A stretch of 64,000 bases of DNA from Acidobacteria bacterium Ga0074141 (GTDB lineage: Bacteria; Acidobacteriota; Blastocatellia; Pyrinomonadales; Pyrinomonadaceae): positions 310,001 to 374,000 of the forward strand of contig LNDP01000015.1 in NCBI GenBank assembly GCA_001464665.1. The letters run 5' to 3'. Positions 8,102 through 18,191 of this stretch are shown piece by piece. Each line of letters begins with the position of its first letter. Position 1 is the first letter of the stretch. The notes beneath the pieces are model-generated. The model was not told the origin of the DNA. It made no database searches and saw only the letters and a list, made by a program, of their open reading frames with translations. A program made the position numbers and the translations under genes.

Positions 8102-9874
8102 TTAGCGGTTGTCCGCACCTGAATCGCCGATCGATACCCGTCGGGCCTCGGCACTCTGCATTGCTAGTTCTCGGGCTTTCGGAAGTGCGTCGATCGCCTT
8201 CTTTAACTGGGTGTCGTATTCGTTGAAGACCTGAAACGACGCCGTCGTTCCATACGCAGCAGTTACGAGTTCCGACCTTAGCATCCGCTGAATAAATTCC
8301 TTCTCGGCCACAAGTTGGGAGTCCGTGTATCCAAATTTATCTTTGGCAAACCGCTTAAAGGCCTGCAATACCGGTTCCGTTATCGGGAAGTCTTTTGCAG
8401 TGATGTCGTACGAGAATCGGATCGGCTGAGACACCTTGAGCGATTCCAATCCCTTCACCCGCCCGGCCGTGAGGTCAAGAGCGAATGCGAAAATCGGATT
8501 TGCAAGCTTTTGTTGGAAGCGTGCCCGCTCGATCGGAATAGTGTCGGCCTTGATCTCAATGTCCGGGGCAATGCCGCCGCCGCTGTAAACGGTTCGCCCG
8601 AGGTCGGTCTTGGCCTCGTCGCCATTTGGCTTCTGCGCTTCGTCATCTTCGCGGCCAACGCCGCCGTTGGTGTAGTAGCTGTAAAGGCTGCCGTCTGAGT
8701 AATCGCGTTGGATCAGCCGGCCCGAAGGCGTCTCGTACTTCGCGACAGTCAATAGAAGCATTGAACCGTACTCAAGGATGAAAGGATTCTGTACGAGGCC
8801 TTTTCCGAAGGTGTTCTCGCCAACGATCAGTGCCCGGTCGTGGTCTTGCAGAGCTCCCGCAAGAATCTCTGAGGCTGAAGCCGATCCGCGGTTGACCATA
8901 ATGACGATCGGCATGGTCTCCGGCAGCGGATTCTCGGCCCTGAAGGGCTCCGTAACACCTTCGAGTCGGCCTTTTTGGGTGAAAATGGTTTGCCCAGATT
9001 CAAGAAACGTGTTTGCCACGCGGTACGCCTGGCTTACGAGCCCGCCGCCGTTGCCTTTAAGGTCAAGCACGAGCTGAGTCATGCCCGCTGCCTTCAGGCG
9101 TGTCATTGCCTCGGCGAATTCGGCATAGGTCGTCTGTGTAAAACCGCCGGTCATGGCGATGTACCCGGTGCCGGGGCGGATCATGTAGGCCTCGGCAATC
9201 GAGGGCTGCGGAACAGCGTCGCGGATGATCTCGACCGTTTCGCGCTTGCCGGTGTCGTTTCGTTCGACCGTGACCTTTGCGGCAGTGCCTCGCGGTCCGC
9301 GCAGGTGGTCACGAACCTCGGTGAATGGCTTTCCGACCATTGAGACGCCATTGACGTCAAGTATCTTGTCGCCGTATTTGAGTCCGACGCGGTTGGCCGG
9401 AGCATTTTCAAAGGTGGCCCGGATGTAGGTTCCGGTCATTTTGCCGTCGCTGTCGGTCAGGTCGTTGATGGTTGCACCGATGCCGAAATAGCGTGAACTC
9501 TGGTCCGTACGAAACTGCTCGAATTCTTTGGCGTCAAAATAGTTGGAGTGCGGGTCGAGAGACTTTAGCATGCCGCCGATCGAACTCTTGAAGAGCTCGT
9601 TGTAATCGATCTGTTTGCCGACAACATGGTTCTGCTGGATCAGCCTCAAGGCCTCAACCACGTCCAGACCGAGCGCTTCGGTCGTGACTGCAGGAGGCTT
9701 GGCCGGAGACGTTCCGGAAACTGCCGCTGGTGGATTCGAAGGCGTCGCGCCGCCGTTACCATTGGCCCGCGGCTGCGCGTTGATCATCGAGGCAGACGCA
9801 AAAACAACAACCAGAAGGAATGCAAACGGCAATTTGCGGACAAACGACCGACCGGCGGATTCGGAAAGCTTCAT
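8102..9874 (-). CDS. ctpA: C-terminal processing peptidase, S41 family, with PDZ domain
   Basis: An exported S41A serine protease of the CtpA/Prc type, which would cleave envelope proteins at their C termini. The ATG at 9874 gives a signal peptide (KLPFAFLLVVVFASASMINA); an upstream in-frame TTG is less likely. A Pro-rich linker precedes a PDZ domain (about residues 130-220, with VGLKYGDKILDVNG). The catalytic Ser-Lys dyad is intact: the middle Ser of GSASASE (S333) lies exactly 25 residues before K358 in FGKGLVQ, the spacing seen in E. coli Prc. The C-terminal 130 residues are helical. Length is 590 residues. Confidence 0.92.
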   Translation of the reverse strand: MKLSESAGRSFVRKLPFAFLLVVVFASASMINAQPRANGNGGATPSNPPAAVSGTSPAKPPAVTTEALGLDVVEALRLIQQNHVVGKQIDYNELFKSSIGGMLKSLDPHSNYFDAKEFEQFRTDQSSRYFGIGATINDLTDSDGKMTGTYIRATFENAPANRVGLKYGDKILDVNGVSMVGKPFTEVRDHLRGPRGTAAKVTVERNDTGKRETVEIIRDAVPQPSIAEAYMIRPGTGYIAMTGGFTQTTYAEFAEAMTRLKAAGMTQLVLDLKGNGGGLVSQAYRVANTFLESGQTIFTQKGRLEGVTEPFRAENPLPETMPIVIMVNRGSASASEILAGALQDHDRALIVGENTFGKGLVQNPFILEYGSMLLLTVAKYETPSGRLIQRDYSDGSLYSYYTNGGVGREDDEAQKPNGDEAKTDLGRTVYSGGGIAPDIEIKADTIPIERARFQQKLANPIFAFALDLTAGRVKGLESLKVSQPIRFSYDITAKDFPITEPVLQAFKRFAKDKFGYTDSQLVAEKEFIQRMLRSELVTAAYGTTASFQVFNEYDTQLKKAIDALPKARELAMQSAEARRVSIGDSGADNR

Positions 9875-10047
9875 AGATTGAAAATACCTCAAGAGGAATG
9901 GTAGCAATTATTGGAGCAAATTTCGATAAAAATAGTTGCTCCGATAGTTGCGGCCGTGCACTCGCGTTTTGGGAAATGGCGGTGTTTCGCTAAACTTCCT
10001 TATGTTTCCCGGCAATTCAAACAAAATTTCGGAGGCTTGCTCACCTA

Positions 10048-13000
10048 ATGATTCTGCGATCTGCGATCACGTTCACGCTCTTTTTACTCCTGTCGGCCAC
10101 GGTATTTACGCAAACGAAACTCCTCAGGTTTCCTGATATCCACGGCGACCGCGTCGTTTTCAGCTATGGCGGAGATCTTTGGTCGGCTTCTGCCGCAGGC
10201 GGGACTGCCGTTAGGCTGACGGCTCATCCCGGAGTTGAGACGTTTCCGAAATTCTCGCCGGACGGCCGCTGGATCGCGTTTACCGGGCAATATGACGGAG
10301 ACGAGCAGGTTTACGTGATGCCGGCTGGCGGCGGCGAACCGCGGCAACTGACCTTTTATCCCTCGCGAGGGCCGCTTGCACCGCGATGGGGCTATGACAA
10401 CCAGGTTTATGGCTGGACAAAGGACGGTAAGGTATTTTTCCGCGGATTGCGTGAATCGTGGTCGCTTCCGATCGCTCGTCTCTTCACCGTTTCGCCGGAA
10501 GGCGGGCCGGTCGAACCGCTGCCGATGCCCGAAGCCGGGTCCGGAGATTTCTCTCCCGATGGCGGGAAGTTGGTCTATTCGCCGCAGTCGCGCGACTTTC
10601 GCCCCGAGAAGCGTTACGAGGGCGGGCAGGCAAACCGGCTTTATATCTATGACATCGCGACCGCCGACGCGAAGCTGATCTCCGACAGCCCGCGGGCGAA
10701 CCGCGACGCGATGTGGATCGGCAATTCGATCTACTTCATTTCGGACAAGGACGGCAAATTCAATCTCTACGCATACGATAACGCCAACGGCCGGACCACG
10801 CAGGTGACCCGCAACCGCGACTGGGACATCCGCTGGCCGAGTTCGGATAGTCAGGGAAAGATCGTCTGGGAGCGTGACGGCGAGCTGGAGGTCTTTGATG
10901 TTTCGTCAAAGCGGTCGAATAAGCTTTCGATCAATGTTCCGAATGACGGCGTAAATCGCAGGAAACGGCAGGCGTCGGTCGCCGGTCTTGTCAGCTCCTA
11001 CGGGCTCTCGCCAAAGGGCGAGCGGGCCGTTTTTGCCGCACGCGGCGATATCTTTACGGCACCGATCGAGCGCGGAGCCGTCCGCAATCTGACGAATTCC
11101 TCGGGAGCACACGACAAACTGCCGGCTTGGTCGCCGGATGGCAGGAATATCGCCTTCATATCCGACCGCACGGGCGAGGAAGAGGTGTGGGTCGTTCCGC
11201 ACGACGGCTCGGGGCCGGCGACGCAGGTCACGACGGGCTCGAAGGCACAGAAATACGCGCCTTTCTGGTCGGCGGACAGCAAGAAGCTTGTGTTTAGCGA
11301 CAAGGACGCTAAGTTATTTATTGCGAATGTAGAGACCAAACAGGTCCAGGAGATCGCTAACGCCCGCAATGGGCTGATCTTTAACTATGCATGGTCGCCA
11401 AAAGGTAATTACGTGGCGTACACGATGCAGACGCCGAACGGGCTTGCATCGGTGTTCATCTGGAATTCGGCAGACAACAAGTCTTATCGAGCCACGCCGG
11501 AGATGTTCAATGCCGGAAACGCGGCGTGGGATCCGAGCGGTGACTATCTCTACTTTATCTCTCAGCGAGAATTCGCTCCTCAGATCTCGAGTTCGGAATT
11601 CAACTACGCAACCGACCGGATGTCACAGATATATGCGCTCGCACTGCGAAGCGATGTAAAACATCCCTTTCCGTTTCAGGACGATGAGGTGACGATCACA
11701 CCGGAAAAGCCCGCGAGTTCCACAACACCTTCGCCGTCTCCGTCACCGACTCCGGCCGCTGCGCCGGAAACGATCGAATTCGACGGGCTTGAATCGCGTG
11801 CCGTAAAGGTGCCGCTGCCGGCCGATAACTACAACGGCCTTTCCGCCAACCGCGGCCACCTGATCTACGCCGTTACGCCTCCGTTCTACTACGGACGGCA
11901 AGCTCCTACTCAAACGTCACTTCGCATCTTCTCGCTTAAGGATCGGAAGGAGACGACGCTTCTTACTCCGGCATTCGGTTATGCACTCTCCGCCGACGGA
12001 ACGAAGCTCCTCAGCACATCGGCTGGCGGCAGCTATAACCTACTTGACGCGAACCCTCAGGGCGAACGCAGCCGCAAGGCCGTTTCCACCGCCGGGCTTG
12101 TCACCGAGATCGATCCGGTTGCCGAATGGAATCAGATCTTTAACGAAGCTTGGCGGCGATACCGCGATTGGTTCTACGTTGAGAACATGCACGGCTTCGA
12201 CTGGGAACGGATTCGCGAGGATTACCGCAAATGGCTGCCGCACGTCGCTCACCGAGCGGATCTGAACTACATCATCGCCGAAATGAGCTCTGAACTCACC
12301 GTCCAACACGCTTACATTGATGGCGGCGATATGAATCTGCCGCCGCGGATTCGCGTCGCGCTGCCCGGAGCGAGATTCGAGGCGGATAAGGCTTCGGGCC
12401 GTTACAAGATATCGAAGATCTATACCGGACAGAACGAGGAAGATATCTATCGTGCCCCGCTTGCCGAGGTCGGCGTTAATGCACGGCCCGGCGATTATCT
12501 TTTGGCCGTAAACGGTGAAGAGGTGAAGACGGACAAGGACGTCTATGCGTATTTCCGCGGCAAGGCTGACGCGGCCGTAACGCTAACGCTTAACTCGTCG
12601 CCGACGATGCAGGGAGCTCGAACAGTTTCGTTCAGGCCGATCACCTCCGAGTCAGATCTCATTTATCTCGACTGGATCGAAGCGAACCGCAAGCGTGTAA
12701 GCGATATGTCGGGGGGACGCGTCGGTTATATCCATATTCCGGATATGGGGGCGGCGGGGATTCGTGAGTTTATTAAGTGGTATTACCCGCAGCTCGATAA
12801 AGAAGGCTTGGTCGTTGACGTGCGAGCAAACGGCGGCGGAAACGTCTCGCGAATGCTGATAGAGCGGCTGCGGCGGCGCGTGCTCGGGGTGAATTTCCGC
12901 CGTGGTGATGCTGACGGAACCACTTATCCTGACGGAGTGTTTGGTGGCCCGATGGTCGCTCTGCTCAATGAAAACTCGGCTTCGGACGGCGATATTTTCC

Positions 13001-13323
13001 CGTATATGTTTCGCGAGGCGGGGCTCGGGCCGCTCATCGGAAAGCGGAGCTGGGGTGGCGTAGTCGGTATCACCAACCGCGGGAATCTGATCGATGGCGG
13101 AGTGGTCAACGTGCCGGAATTTGCATTGGCGAACACTAAGGGCGAATACATCATCGAAGGCTATGGAGTTGACCCGGACATCGAGATCGATAACGACCCG
13201 CGGTCGGTGATCGCCGGACGCGACCCGCAACTCGAACGCGGCGTGCAAGAGGTGATGAAAAAACTCACGTCGCCGGTAAAGCTCCCGGCACGCCCGGCCG
13301 ACCCTAACCGGAACAAGAACTAA
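10048..13323 (+). CDS. Tricorn-like protease (S41 family) with beta-propeller
   Basis: A 1091-residue exported homologue of archaeal tricorn protease. A signal peptide ([19 protein letters not shown]) is followed by two beta-propeller regions built of PD40/TolB-like repeats ([30 protein letters not shown]). A Ser/Pro/Thr-rich linker follows near residue 560, then a PDZ domain (about 790-850) and the S41 core. All tricorn catalytic residues have counterparts: H754 in VQHAY, the Ser-Asp pair S979-D980 in NSASDGD, and E1037 in [10 protein letters not shown]. It is likely to process oligopeptides in the periplasm. Its stop overlaps the ATG of the oligopeptide ABC ATPase gene (TAATG), tying proteolysis to peptide uptake. 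Confidence 0.93.
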   Translation: MILRSAITFTLFLLLSATVFTQTKLLRFPDIHGDRVVFSYGGDLWSASAAGGTAVRLTAHPGVETFPKFSPDGRWIAFTGQYDGDEQVYVMPAGGGEPRQLTFYPSRGPLAPRWGYDNQVYGWTKDGKVFFRGLRESWSLPIARLFTVSPEGGPVEPLPMPEAGSGDFSPDGGKLVYSPQSRDFRPEKRYEGGQANRLYIYDIATADAKLISDSPRANRDAMWIGNSIYFISDKDGKFNLYAYDNANGRTTQVTRNRDWDIRWPSSDSQGKIVWERDGELEVFDVSSKRSNKLSINVPNDGVNRRKRQASVAGLVSSYGLSPKGERAVFAARGDIFTAPIERGAVRNLTNSSGAHDKLPAWSPDGRNIAFISDRTGEEEVWVVPHDGSGPATQVTTGSKAQKYAPFWSADSKKLVFSDKDAKLFIANVETKQVQEIANARNGLIFNYAWSPKGNYVAYTMQTPNGLASVFIWNSADNKSYRATPEMFNAGNAAWDPSGDYLYFISQREFAPQISSSEFNYATDRMSQIYALALRSDVKHPFPFQDDEVTITPEKPASSTTPSPSPSPTPAAAPETIEFDGLESRAVKVPLPADNYNGLSANRGHLIYAVTPPFYYGRQAPTQTSLRIFSLKDRKETTLLTPAFGYALSADGTKLLSTSAGGSYNLLDANPQGERSRKAVSTAGLVTEIDPVAEWNQIFNEAWRRYRDWFYVENMHGFDWERIREDYRKWLPHVAHRADLNYIIAEMSSELTVQHAYIDGGDMNLPPRIRVALPGARFEADKASGRYKISKIYTGQNEEDIYRAPLAEVGVNARPGDYLLAVNGEEVKTDKDVYAYFRGKADAAVTLTLNSSPTMQGARTVSFRPITSESDLIYLDWIEANRKRVSDMSGGRVGYIHIPDMGAAGIREFIKWYYPQLDKEGLVVDVRANGGGNVSRMLIERLRRRVLGVNFRRGDADGTTYPDGVFGGPMVALLNENSASDGDIFPYMFREAGLGPLIGKRSWGGVVGITNRGNLIDGGVVNVPEFALANTKGEYIIEGYGVDPDIEIDNDPRSVIAGRDPQLERGVQEVMKKLTSPVKLPARPADPNRNKN

Positions 13324-14336
13324 TGCCGCGATTGCTTGAAGTTGATCACTTGCAGACGCACTTTCCGACCCGGGCCGGGTTGGTGAGGGCGGTCAATGAT
13401 GTCAGTTTCTCGATCGGCGAGGGCGAGCTCTTGGCTCTTGTTGGCGAGTCGGGCTGCGGCAAGTCGATCACGGCTCTATCGATCATGCGGCTTATCTATC
13501 CGCCGGGAAAGATCGCGGGCGGCTCGATCGTTTTTAAGGGCGAGGAGCTTACGACCGCTAGCGAAGACCGTTTGCGGCAGATTCGCGGCAACGACATCGC
13601 GATGATCTTTCAGGACCCGATGACCTCGCTCAACCCGGTCTATACGGTCGGCGAACAGATCGCTGAGGCCTTGCGACTGCACCGAAAGCTGGACCGGAAG
13701 GCAGCGAAAGCGGCGGCGATCGAGGCGATGAAAGAGGTTTCGATACCCTCGCCCGAGCGGCGTGCCGACGACTATCCTCATCAGCTTTCAGGCGGAATGC
13801 GGCAGCGAGTGATGATCGCGATGGCGCTCGCCTGCGACCCCGAATTGCTGATCGCCGATGAGCCGACGACCGCACTTGATGTGACCATCCAGGCACAGAT
13901 CCTTGAGCTATTGAACGAACTCAGAAGAACAAGAAAGCTCGCCGTGCTGCTGATCACGCACGACCTCGGCGTGGTCGCCGATGTTGCCGACCGCGTTTGT
14001 GTGATGTACACAGGGAAGATCGTTGAGGAAAGTGGCGTCGAGGAGCTTTTTGAGGACCCGAAGCATCCCTATACAAAAGGGCTGCTCCGTTCGGTGCCGA
14101 AGCTCGCGGCTCATACGATAGGGAAGGTCGCCCGGTTACAAACCATCGAAGGCGTCGTCCCGACGCCGACCGATCTCCCGCCCGGCTGCCATTTCGAGCC
14201 CCGGTGCGAGTTCCGGATGCCGGAATGCTCGCAGGGCGAGATACCGCTTTACGAGGTCGGTGGCGATGCAAAGGTGCGGTGTTTGCTTCATCGTACCGAG
14301 GCGGAAGAGTTGCAAATGCAGGTCGGGATGGGCTGA
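13323..14336 (+). CDS. oppD: Oligopeptide/dipeptide ABC transporter ATPase (OppD/DppD type)
   Basis: A cytoplasmic ABC ATPase that would drive import of di- or oligopeptides. It carries the Walker A sequence [10 protein letters not shown], the signature LSGGMRQR, the Walker B sequence [12 protein letters not shown] and the H-loop ITHDLG. The C terminus has the family-specific oligopeptide extension with cysteines ([17 protein letters not shown]). Such ATPases work as a pair with an OppF-like partner, here at 15009. The permeases and substrate-binding protein are not in the window. The start overlaps the tricorn gene by TAATG, so translation is probably coupled. Confidence 0.92.
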   Translation: MPRLLEVDHLQTHFPTRAGLVRAVNDVSFSIGEGELLALVGESGCGKSITALSIMRLIYPPGKIAGGSIVFKGEELTTASEDRLRQIRGNDIAMIFQDPMTSLNPVYTVGEQIAEALRLHRKLDRKAAKAAAIEAMKEVSIPSPERRADDYPHQLSGGMRQRVMIAMALACDPELLIADEPTTALDVTIQAQILELLNELRRTRKLAVLLITHDLGVVADVADRVCVMYTGKIVEESGVEELFEDPKHPYTKGLLRSVPKLAAHTIGKVARLQTIEGVVPTPTDLPPGCHFEPRCEFRMPECSQGEIPLYEVGGDAKVRCLLHRTEAEELQMQVGMG

Positions 14337-14391
14337 GCCGGGAATTTATTCTGCGTTCTTCAAGTCTGCTATACTTTGCTCAACGATCGCG

Positions 14392-14982
14392 ATGAGAAGT
14401 GCAGTAACCAAGCAAAATGTAACGGTCGCGGAGTACCTTGATCTAGAAGCTAGGTCTCGGCGAAAGCATGAGTTCATCGATGGAGACGTTTTGTTGATGG
14501 CCGGTGCCTCGCGGCGGCACAGCAAGATCTCAAGCAACATCGGCGGCGAGCTTTTTGGCCAGTTGAAGGGCAAAGACTGCGAGGTCCACTATGGCGACCT
14601 GAGAATTAAGGTACGCCAAACACACTATGTTTACGGCGATGTCTCGGTTTTCTGCGGCGAGCCTGAGCTTGAAAAATACAAAGACGTCGAAACACTGCTT
14701 AACCCGAAGGTCGTCTTCGAAGTTCTTTCGCGTTCGACCGAGGCACGTGACCGCGGTGAAAAGGCTCAGGACTATCGGCAGCTTAGGTCGCTGACCGATT
14801 ACTTTTTCGTCTCGCAGGACAAAATATCGGTCGAGCATTACATTCGGCAGAGCGACAATAGCTGGAATTTGATCGAGTACCGTGAGCTCGAAGACGAGAT
14901 ACGCCTCAGCGGTATCAAGTGCACTCTCAAGGTCAAGGACATTTACAATGGCGTAGAGCTGCCGAAGCTCCGTCTGGTTTAA
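14392..14982 (+). CDS. Uma2 family protein (PD-(D/E)XK nuclease fold)
   Basis: A 196-residue Uma2/DUF820 protein, a restriction-endonuclease-like fold abundant in cyanobacteria and multiplied in some acidobacteria; its cellular role is unproven. Recognisable blocks are [23 protein letters not shown] at the N terminus, the core strand [11 protein letters not shown], and [25 protein letters not shown], which contains the Asp and Glu/Lys positions of the fold. The frame is open further upstream, but the ATG at 14392 gives the normal N terminus. It lies between the two oligopeptide ABC ATPase genes on the same strand, 55 bases after oppD and just ahead of oppF, an unusual insertion into a normally compact pair. 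Confidence 0.88.
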   Translation: MRSAVTKQNVTVAEYLDLEARSRRKHEFIDGDVLLMAGASRRHSKISSNIGGELFGQLKGKDCEVHYGDLRIKVRQTHYVYGDVSVFCGEPELEKYKDVETLLNPKVVFEVLSRSTEARDRGEKAQDYRQLRSLTDYFFVSQDKISVEHYIRQSDNSWNLIEYRELEDEIRLSGIKCTLKVKDIYNGVELPKLRLV

Positions 14983-15008
14983 TGTTCACAAGCGGCCATC
15001 TTCAGTTG

Positions 15009-15977
15009 ATGAATTCCGAAACTCTACTTTCAGTAAAAGGGCTGGTCAAGCACTTTCCGGTCGAGAACAGCGATGATGTCGTCCGCGCGGTGGATGGCGT
15101 TTCGTTCGACATTTTTGCGGGCGAGACGCTCGGGCTGGTCGGCGAATCGGGCTGCGGGAAGTCGACAGTCGGCCGCTGCCTTTTGCGGCTTCATGAGCCG
15201 ACGGCGGGAGAGGTGATATTTGAGGGGCAGAACATTATCGGCCTTCCGCACCGCGAAATGCAGACGCTTCGGCGGGAGATGCAGATCATATTTCAGGACC
15301 CCTACGCGAGCCTTAATCCGAGGCTGAGCATTCGCTCGATCATCTCAGAACCGCTGACAATCCACGGCATCGGCAACAAAGCCGAACAGCGGGAACGCGT
15401 CGCGGACCTTTTGCGAAAGGTTGGCCTCGACCCAGACTACATGGATCGCTATGCCCATGAATTCTCCGGCGGGCAGCGGCAGAGGATCGGTATTGCCAGG
15501 GCTCTTGCTTTAAACCCAAAGCTGATAATTTGCGATGAGCCCGTCTCGGCGCTCGATGTTTCGGTTCAGGCACAGGTCGTTAATTTGTTGCAGGACCTCC
15601 AGCAAGAGTTCGGCTTAACTTATCTTTTCATTTCGCACGGGCTGGCGGTTGTAGAACATATTTCTAATCGCGTCGCCGTAATGTATCTCGGCAAGATCGT
15701 CGAGGTCGCGGAAGCACGGGAGCTTTACGAGAACCCGCTTCACCCTTACACAAAAGCGTTGCTATCCGCGATTCCAAATCCCGACCCGAAGGAGAAGCGT
15801 GAACGGATCATCCTCACCGGCGACGTTCCAACGCCGATCAATCCGCCTTCGGGTTGCCGATTTAGGACACGTTGCCCGATCGCGATCCCGGAATGTGCGG
15901 CCGTCGAACCTCCGCTCGAAGAGCATGCCGCCGGCCATCTTGCCGCGTGTATTCGCATAGGCGAACCGGTGATTTAG
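15009..15977 (+). CDS. oppF: Oligopeptide/dipeptide ABC transporter ATPase (OppF/DppF type)
   Basis: The second ATPase of the peptide importer. It has the Walker A sequence [11 protein letters not shown], the signature [10 protein letters not shown], the Walker B sequence [12 protein letters not shown] and the H-loop ISHGLAVV. The cysteine-bearing C-terminal extension ([18 protein letters not shown]) ends the protein at 322 residues. Two starts are possible: ATG 14982, which overlaps the Uma2 stop as TAATG, and ATG 15009, which gives the family-typical N terminus [17 protein letters not shown] chose the latter on homology grounds, since neither has a clear ribosome-binding site. It is predicted to act with the OppD-like ATPase at 13323. 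Confidence 0.92.
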   Translation: MNSETLLSVKGLVKHFPVENSDDVVRAVDGVSFDIFAGETLGLVGESGCGKSTVGRCLLRLHEPTAGEVIFEGQNIIGLPHREMQTLRREMQIIFQDPYASLNPRLSIRSIISEPLTIHGIGNKAEQRERVADLLRKVGLDPDYMDRYAHEFSGGQRQRIGIARALALNPKLIICDEPVSALDVSVQAQVVNLLQDLQQEFGLTYLFISHGLAVVEHISNRVAVMYLGKIVEVAEARELYENPLHPYTKALLSAIPNPDPKEKRERIILTGDVPTPINPPSGCRFRTRCPIAIPECAAVEPPLEEHAAGHLAACIRIGEPVI

Positions 15978-16088
15978 ACGAAAACTTGCAACACTCCGAG
16001 CCGGAATACCGTATATCGGAGTGAATTACATTTCTTTACAAACCTTTAGCTTAAAAAAGTGCCCGCCCAACGGGCCGAATGGAGGAAG

Positions 16089-16865
16089 ATGTCAGAATTC
16101 GATCCTAAAGAAAACCGTGCATCCAATGAGATCGTTGAGATGTCCGAGGTGGCGACGCTCGGCAATATCTTTTTCGAGCCCGAACGGACGTTCAAAGCCC
16201 TGAGGGCAAAGCCCCGTTTCATCTTGGCGGCGTTAATTATCTCGTTGCTGTTCGGCGGCTATATCTTGGCCCTTAATTACAAGATCGGCCCTGAAGGGCT
16301 TCGACGTGAGATCGCCGCACAACTTGAAAAGAACCCGCAGGTCTCCTCGATGAGTGCAGGGGATAAGGCTCAGATGGTCGAGACGCAGATGACCATCAAC
16401 TCGTACTCGCAGTATATCGTTCCGATTTTCGTTTTGATCAGCTTTGCAATTGGCGCATTGCTTTATTGGGGCGGTGCGAAGGCTTTCGGCGGCGAGGGTG
16501 GATATCTTCAGGCTCTTTCGGTTTGGGTTTACTCTTCGCTGCCGCCTGCCGTGATCTCGATCTTAGGAAGCTTTATCGTCATGTATTTCAAAGCTGCTGA
16601 AGAAATAGACATTGTCTTGAGCCAGCGAGGGCTGCTTCATGCAAATCTCGGCTTTCTTTTTGGAAAGGACGCGAGCCCGGTGCTTGTAACGCTCATAAGC
16701 GTTCTTGATCTTTTTGCGATCTGGGGCTGGATATTAGCCGCGATCGGCCTGCGGGTAACAAACAAGATCTCGAACGGCTCCGCATGGGCGGTCATAATTC
16801 TCGTGGCTCTTGTCGGTGTTCTGTTCAGGGTGATAAGTGCTTTCTTCTCGGGGAATCCGAGCTAG
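16089..16865 (+). CDS. YIP1-family membrane protein
   Basis: A 258-residue integral membrane protein with a polar N terminus and about five hydrophobic segments. The region FFEPERTFKALRAKPRFILAALIISLLFGG is characteristic of the bacterial YIP1 (PF04893) family, in which FxxPxxxFxxI precedes the first helix. Function in bacteria is unknown. A clear GGAGGAAG ribosome-binding site lies just upstream of ATG 16089, which is preferred over an open ATG at 16059. The gene stands alone on the plus strand and ends just before a bidirectional terminator facing the exporter operon. Confidence 0.8.
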   Translation: MSEFDPKENRASNEIVEMSEVATLGNIFFEPERTFKALRAKPRFILAALIISLLFGGYILALNYKIGPEGLRREIAAQLEKNPQVSSMSAGDKAQMVETQMTINSYSQYIVPIFVLISFAIGALLYWGGAKAFGGEGGYLQALSVWVYSSLPPAVISILGSFIVMYFKAAEEIDIVLSQRGLLHANLGFLFGKDASPVLVTLISVLDLFAIWGWILAAIGLRVTNKISNGSAWAVIILVALVGVLFRVISAFFSGNPS

Positions 16866-16897
16866 TCACCCGGAAACGAAGGGATGATCATTTTTTG

Positions 16898-16931
16898 AAA
16901 GAGGATGCTCAGTCGGGCATCCTCTTTTTCT
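16898..16931. terminator. Intrinsic terminator between convergent genes
   Basis: AAAGAGGATGC, an eight-base loop, and GCATCCTCTTT form an 11-base perfect stem. The plus strand continues into TTC with a T-rich run, serving the YIP1 gene. The minus strand ends CUCUUU and can also serve the exporter operon. Confidence 0.8.
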
Positions 16932-18190
16932 TATTCGTAGCGAAGTGATTCGATCGGGTCGAGCCGGGCGGCTTTCCATGCAGGGAAAAGCCCGAAGACA
17001 AGCCCAATGCCGACACTGGCGAAAAAGCCGGCGATCGGTGCCCAGAGCGGAACATATGACGGAAAGACCGTTTGGATAAGGAGCGAGAGCCCCCATCCGA
17101 TCGCAAGCCCTAGCAAACCGCCAAACCCGGTAAGGGTCCCCGCCTCGATGAGAAATTGCAATAGAATATCGCTTTGCTTTGCACCGATCGCCTTTCGAAT
17201 GCCGATCTCGCGGGTCCTTTCGGTGACGGAGACAAGCATGATATTCATCACGCCAATGCCGCCGATAAGAAGACCTATGGATGAGATAACTACCATCGCG
17301 GCTGCGACTCCGGCAGTGATCGATTGGAACTGGTCGATAATGCTATCGGCCGTGGCAGTTGAGAAATTGTTCGGCTCACCGAATTTAACGCCCCGGCGAA
17401 CGCGAAGAAGGTCCTCGACCTGGTCGCGGGCTTCCTGTATTCGACCGGGCTTTGAGACGACAGTTATGAAAATGTCATCTGCATTCGGCTTGATCCGCTG
17501 GGCCGAGCCAAATGGCATATAGATCGTATTGCTCTGGTCGCTGTTCCCGCCGTCACCGCCGAAAAGCTGCGGCTTTTTGTCGAGTTGGCCGACGATCGTA
17601 AATTCTCGACCATTTATCTCGAGCGTTTTGCCGATCGGTGATTCAAAGGGGAAAAATGTCTCTTTTACGGTCGAGCCTATAAGGGCGACGTCTTTCTTGA
17701 AATCTACCTCGGTCTGGTTGAACCAACGGCCCTCGACAATGACCTCCGTTTCTGCCCGTTCGATCTCGGGTAGCGTCCCACTGAGCTGGATATTTGAAGT
17801 CTGTTTACCGTTACCGGAAACCACGGTGCGATTGCCAAAAAATCCGCTCGAAACATTTAGCCTGGGAACTGCGGTCTCAACATCCGGCAGATTTCGCAGA
17901 GCGAGAGCGTCTTCCAGCGTCAGGTCGGGACGCATACGTTCCTCCCTTGAGGGACGCCCGAACCGTACTCCGGTGTTCATTTTGTTGACGAAGATCGAGC
18001 GCGTGCCAAACGATTTGACCTGTGCTTCTACCGCCATCCCGATGCCGGAAATGATCGATGAGATGAGCATCACGGTTATAACGCCGACAACGACACCGAT
18101 GATGGTCAGAAACGAGCGCAGCTTATTGCTACGCAGCGTATCGAACGCCATCTTGAGATTCTCGTAAAACCTGCTTGCCGCAACTCTCAT
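16931..18190 (-). CDS. MacB-type ABC transporter permease (second copy)
   Basis: A 419-residue permease with the MacB layout: one N-terminal transmembrane helix (LRSFLTIIGVVVGVITVMLISSI), a large extracytoplasmic MacB-PCD domain (about residues 50-280), and three C-terminal helices in an FtsX domain containing RTREIGIRKAIGAKQSDIL. Such permeases move peptides, lipids or macrolides by mechanotransmission across the periplasm rather than by a classic pore. There is no fused ATPase, so it should use the ATPase at 19619. It follows the other permease by one base and is its clear paralogue, so the two may form a heterodimer. Confidence 0.92.
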   Translation of the reverse strand: MRVAASRFYENLKMAFDTLRSNKLRSFLTIIGVVVGVITVMLISSIISGIGMAVEAQVKSFGTRSIFVNKMNTGVRFGRPSREERMRPDLTLEDALALRNLPDVETAVPRLNVSSGFFGNRTVVSGNGKQTSNIQLSGTLPEIERAETEVIVEGRWFNQTEVDFKKDVALIGSTVKETFFPFESPIGKTLEINGREFTIVGQLDKKPQLFGGDGGNSDQSNTIYMPFGSAQRIKPNADDIFITVVSKPGRIQEARDQVEDLLRVRRGVKFGEPNNFSTATADSIIDQFQSITAGVAAAMVVISSIGLLIGGIGVMNIMLVSVTERTREIGIRKAIGAKQSDILLQFLIEAGTLTGFGGLLGLAIGWGLSLLIQTVFPSYVPLWAPIAGFFASVGIGLVFGLFPAWKAARLDPIESLRYE

Positions 18191-18191
18191 T

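Noticed and set aside
12652-13248. Antisense frame opposite the tricorn catalytic domain (198 codons)
   Set aside because: The opposite strand encodes the conserved S41 core. The antisense product shows no motif and no ribosome-binding site.
14392-14982. Uma2 gene as a restriction enzyme or defence system
   Set aside because: There is no methyltransferase partner, and Uma2 proteins have no proven defence role; only the fold is supported.
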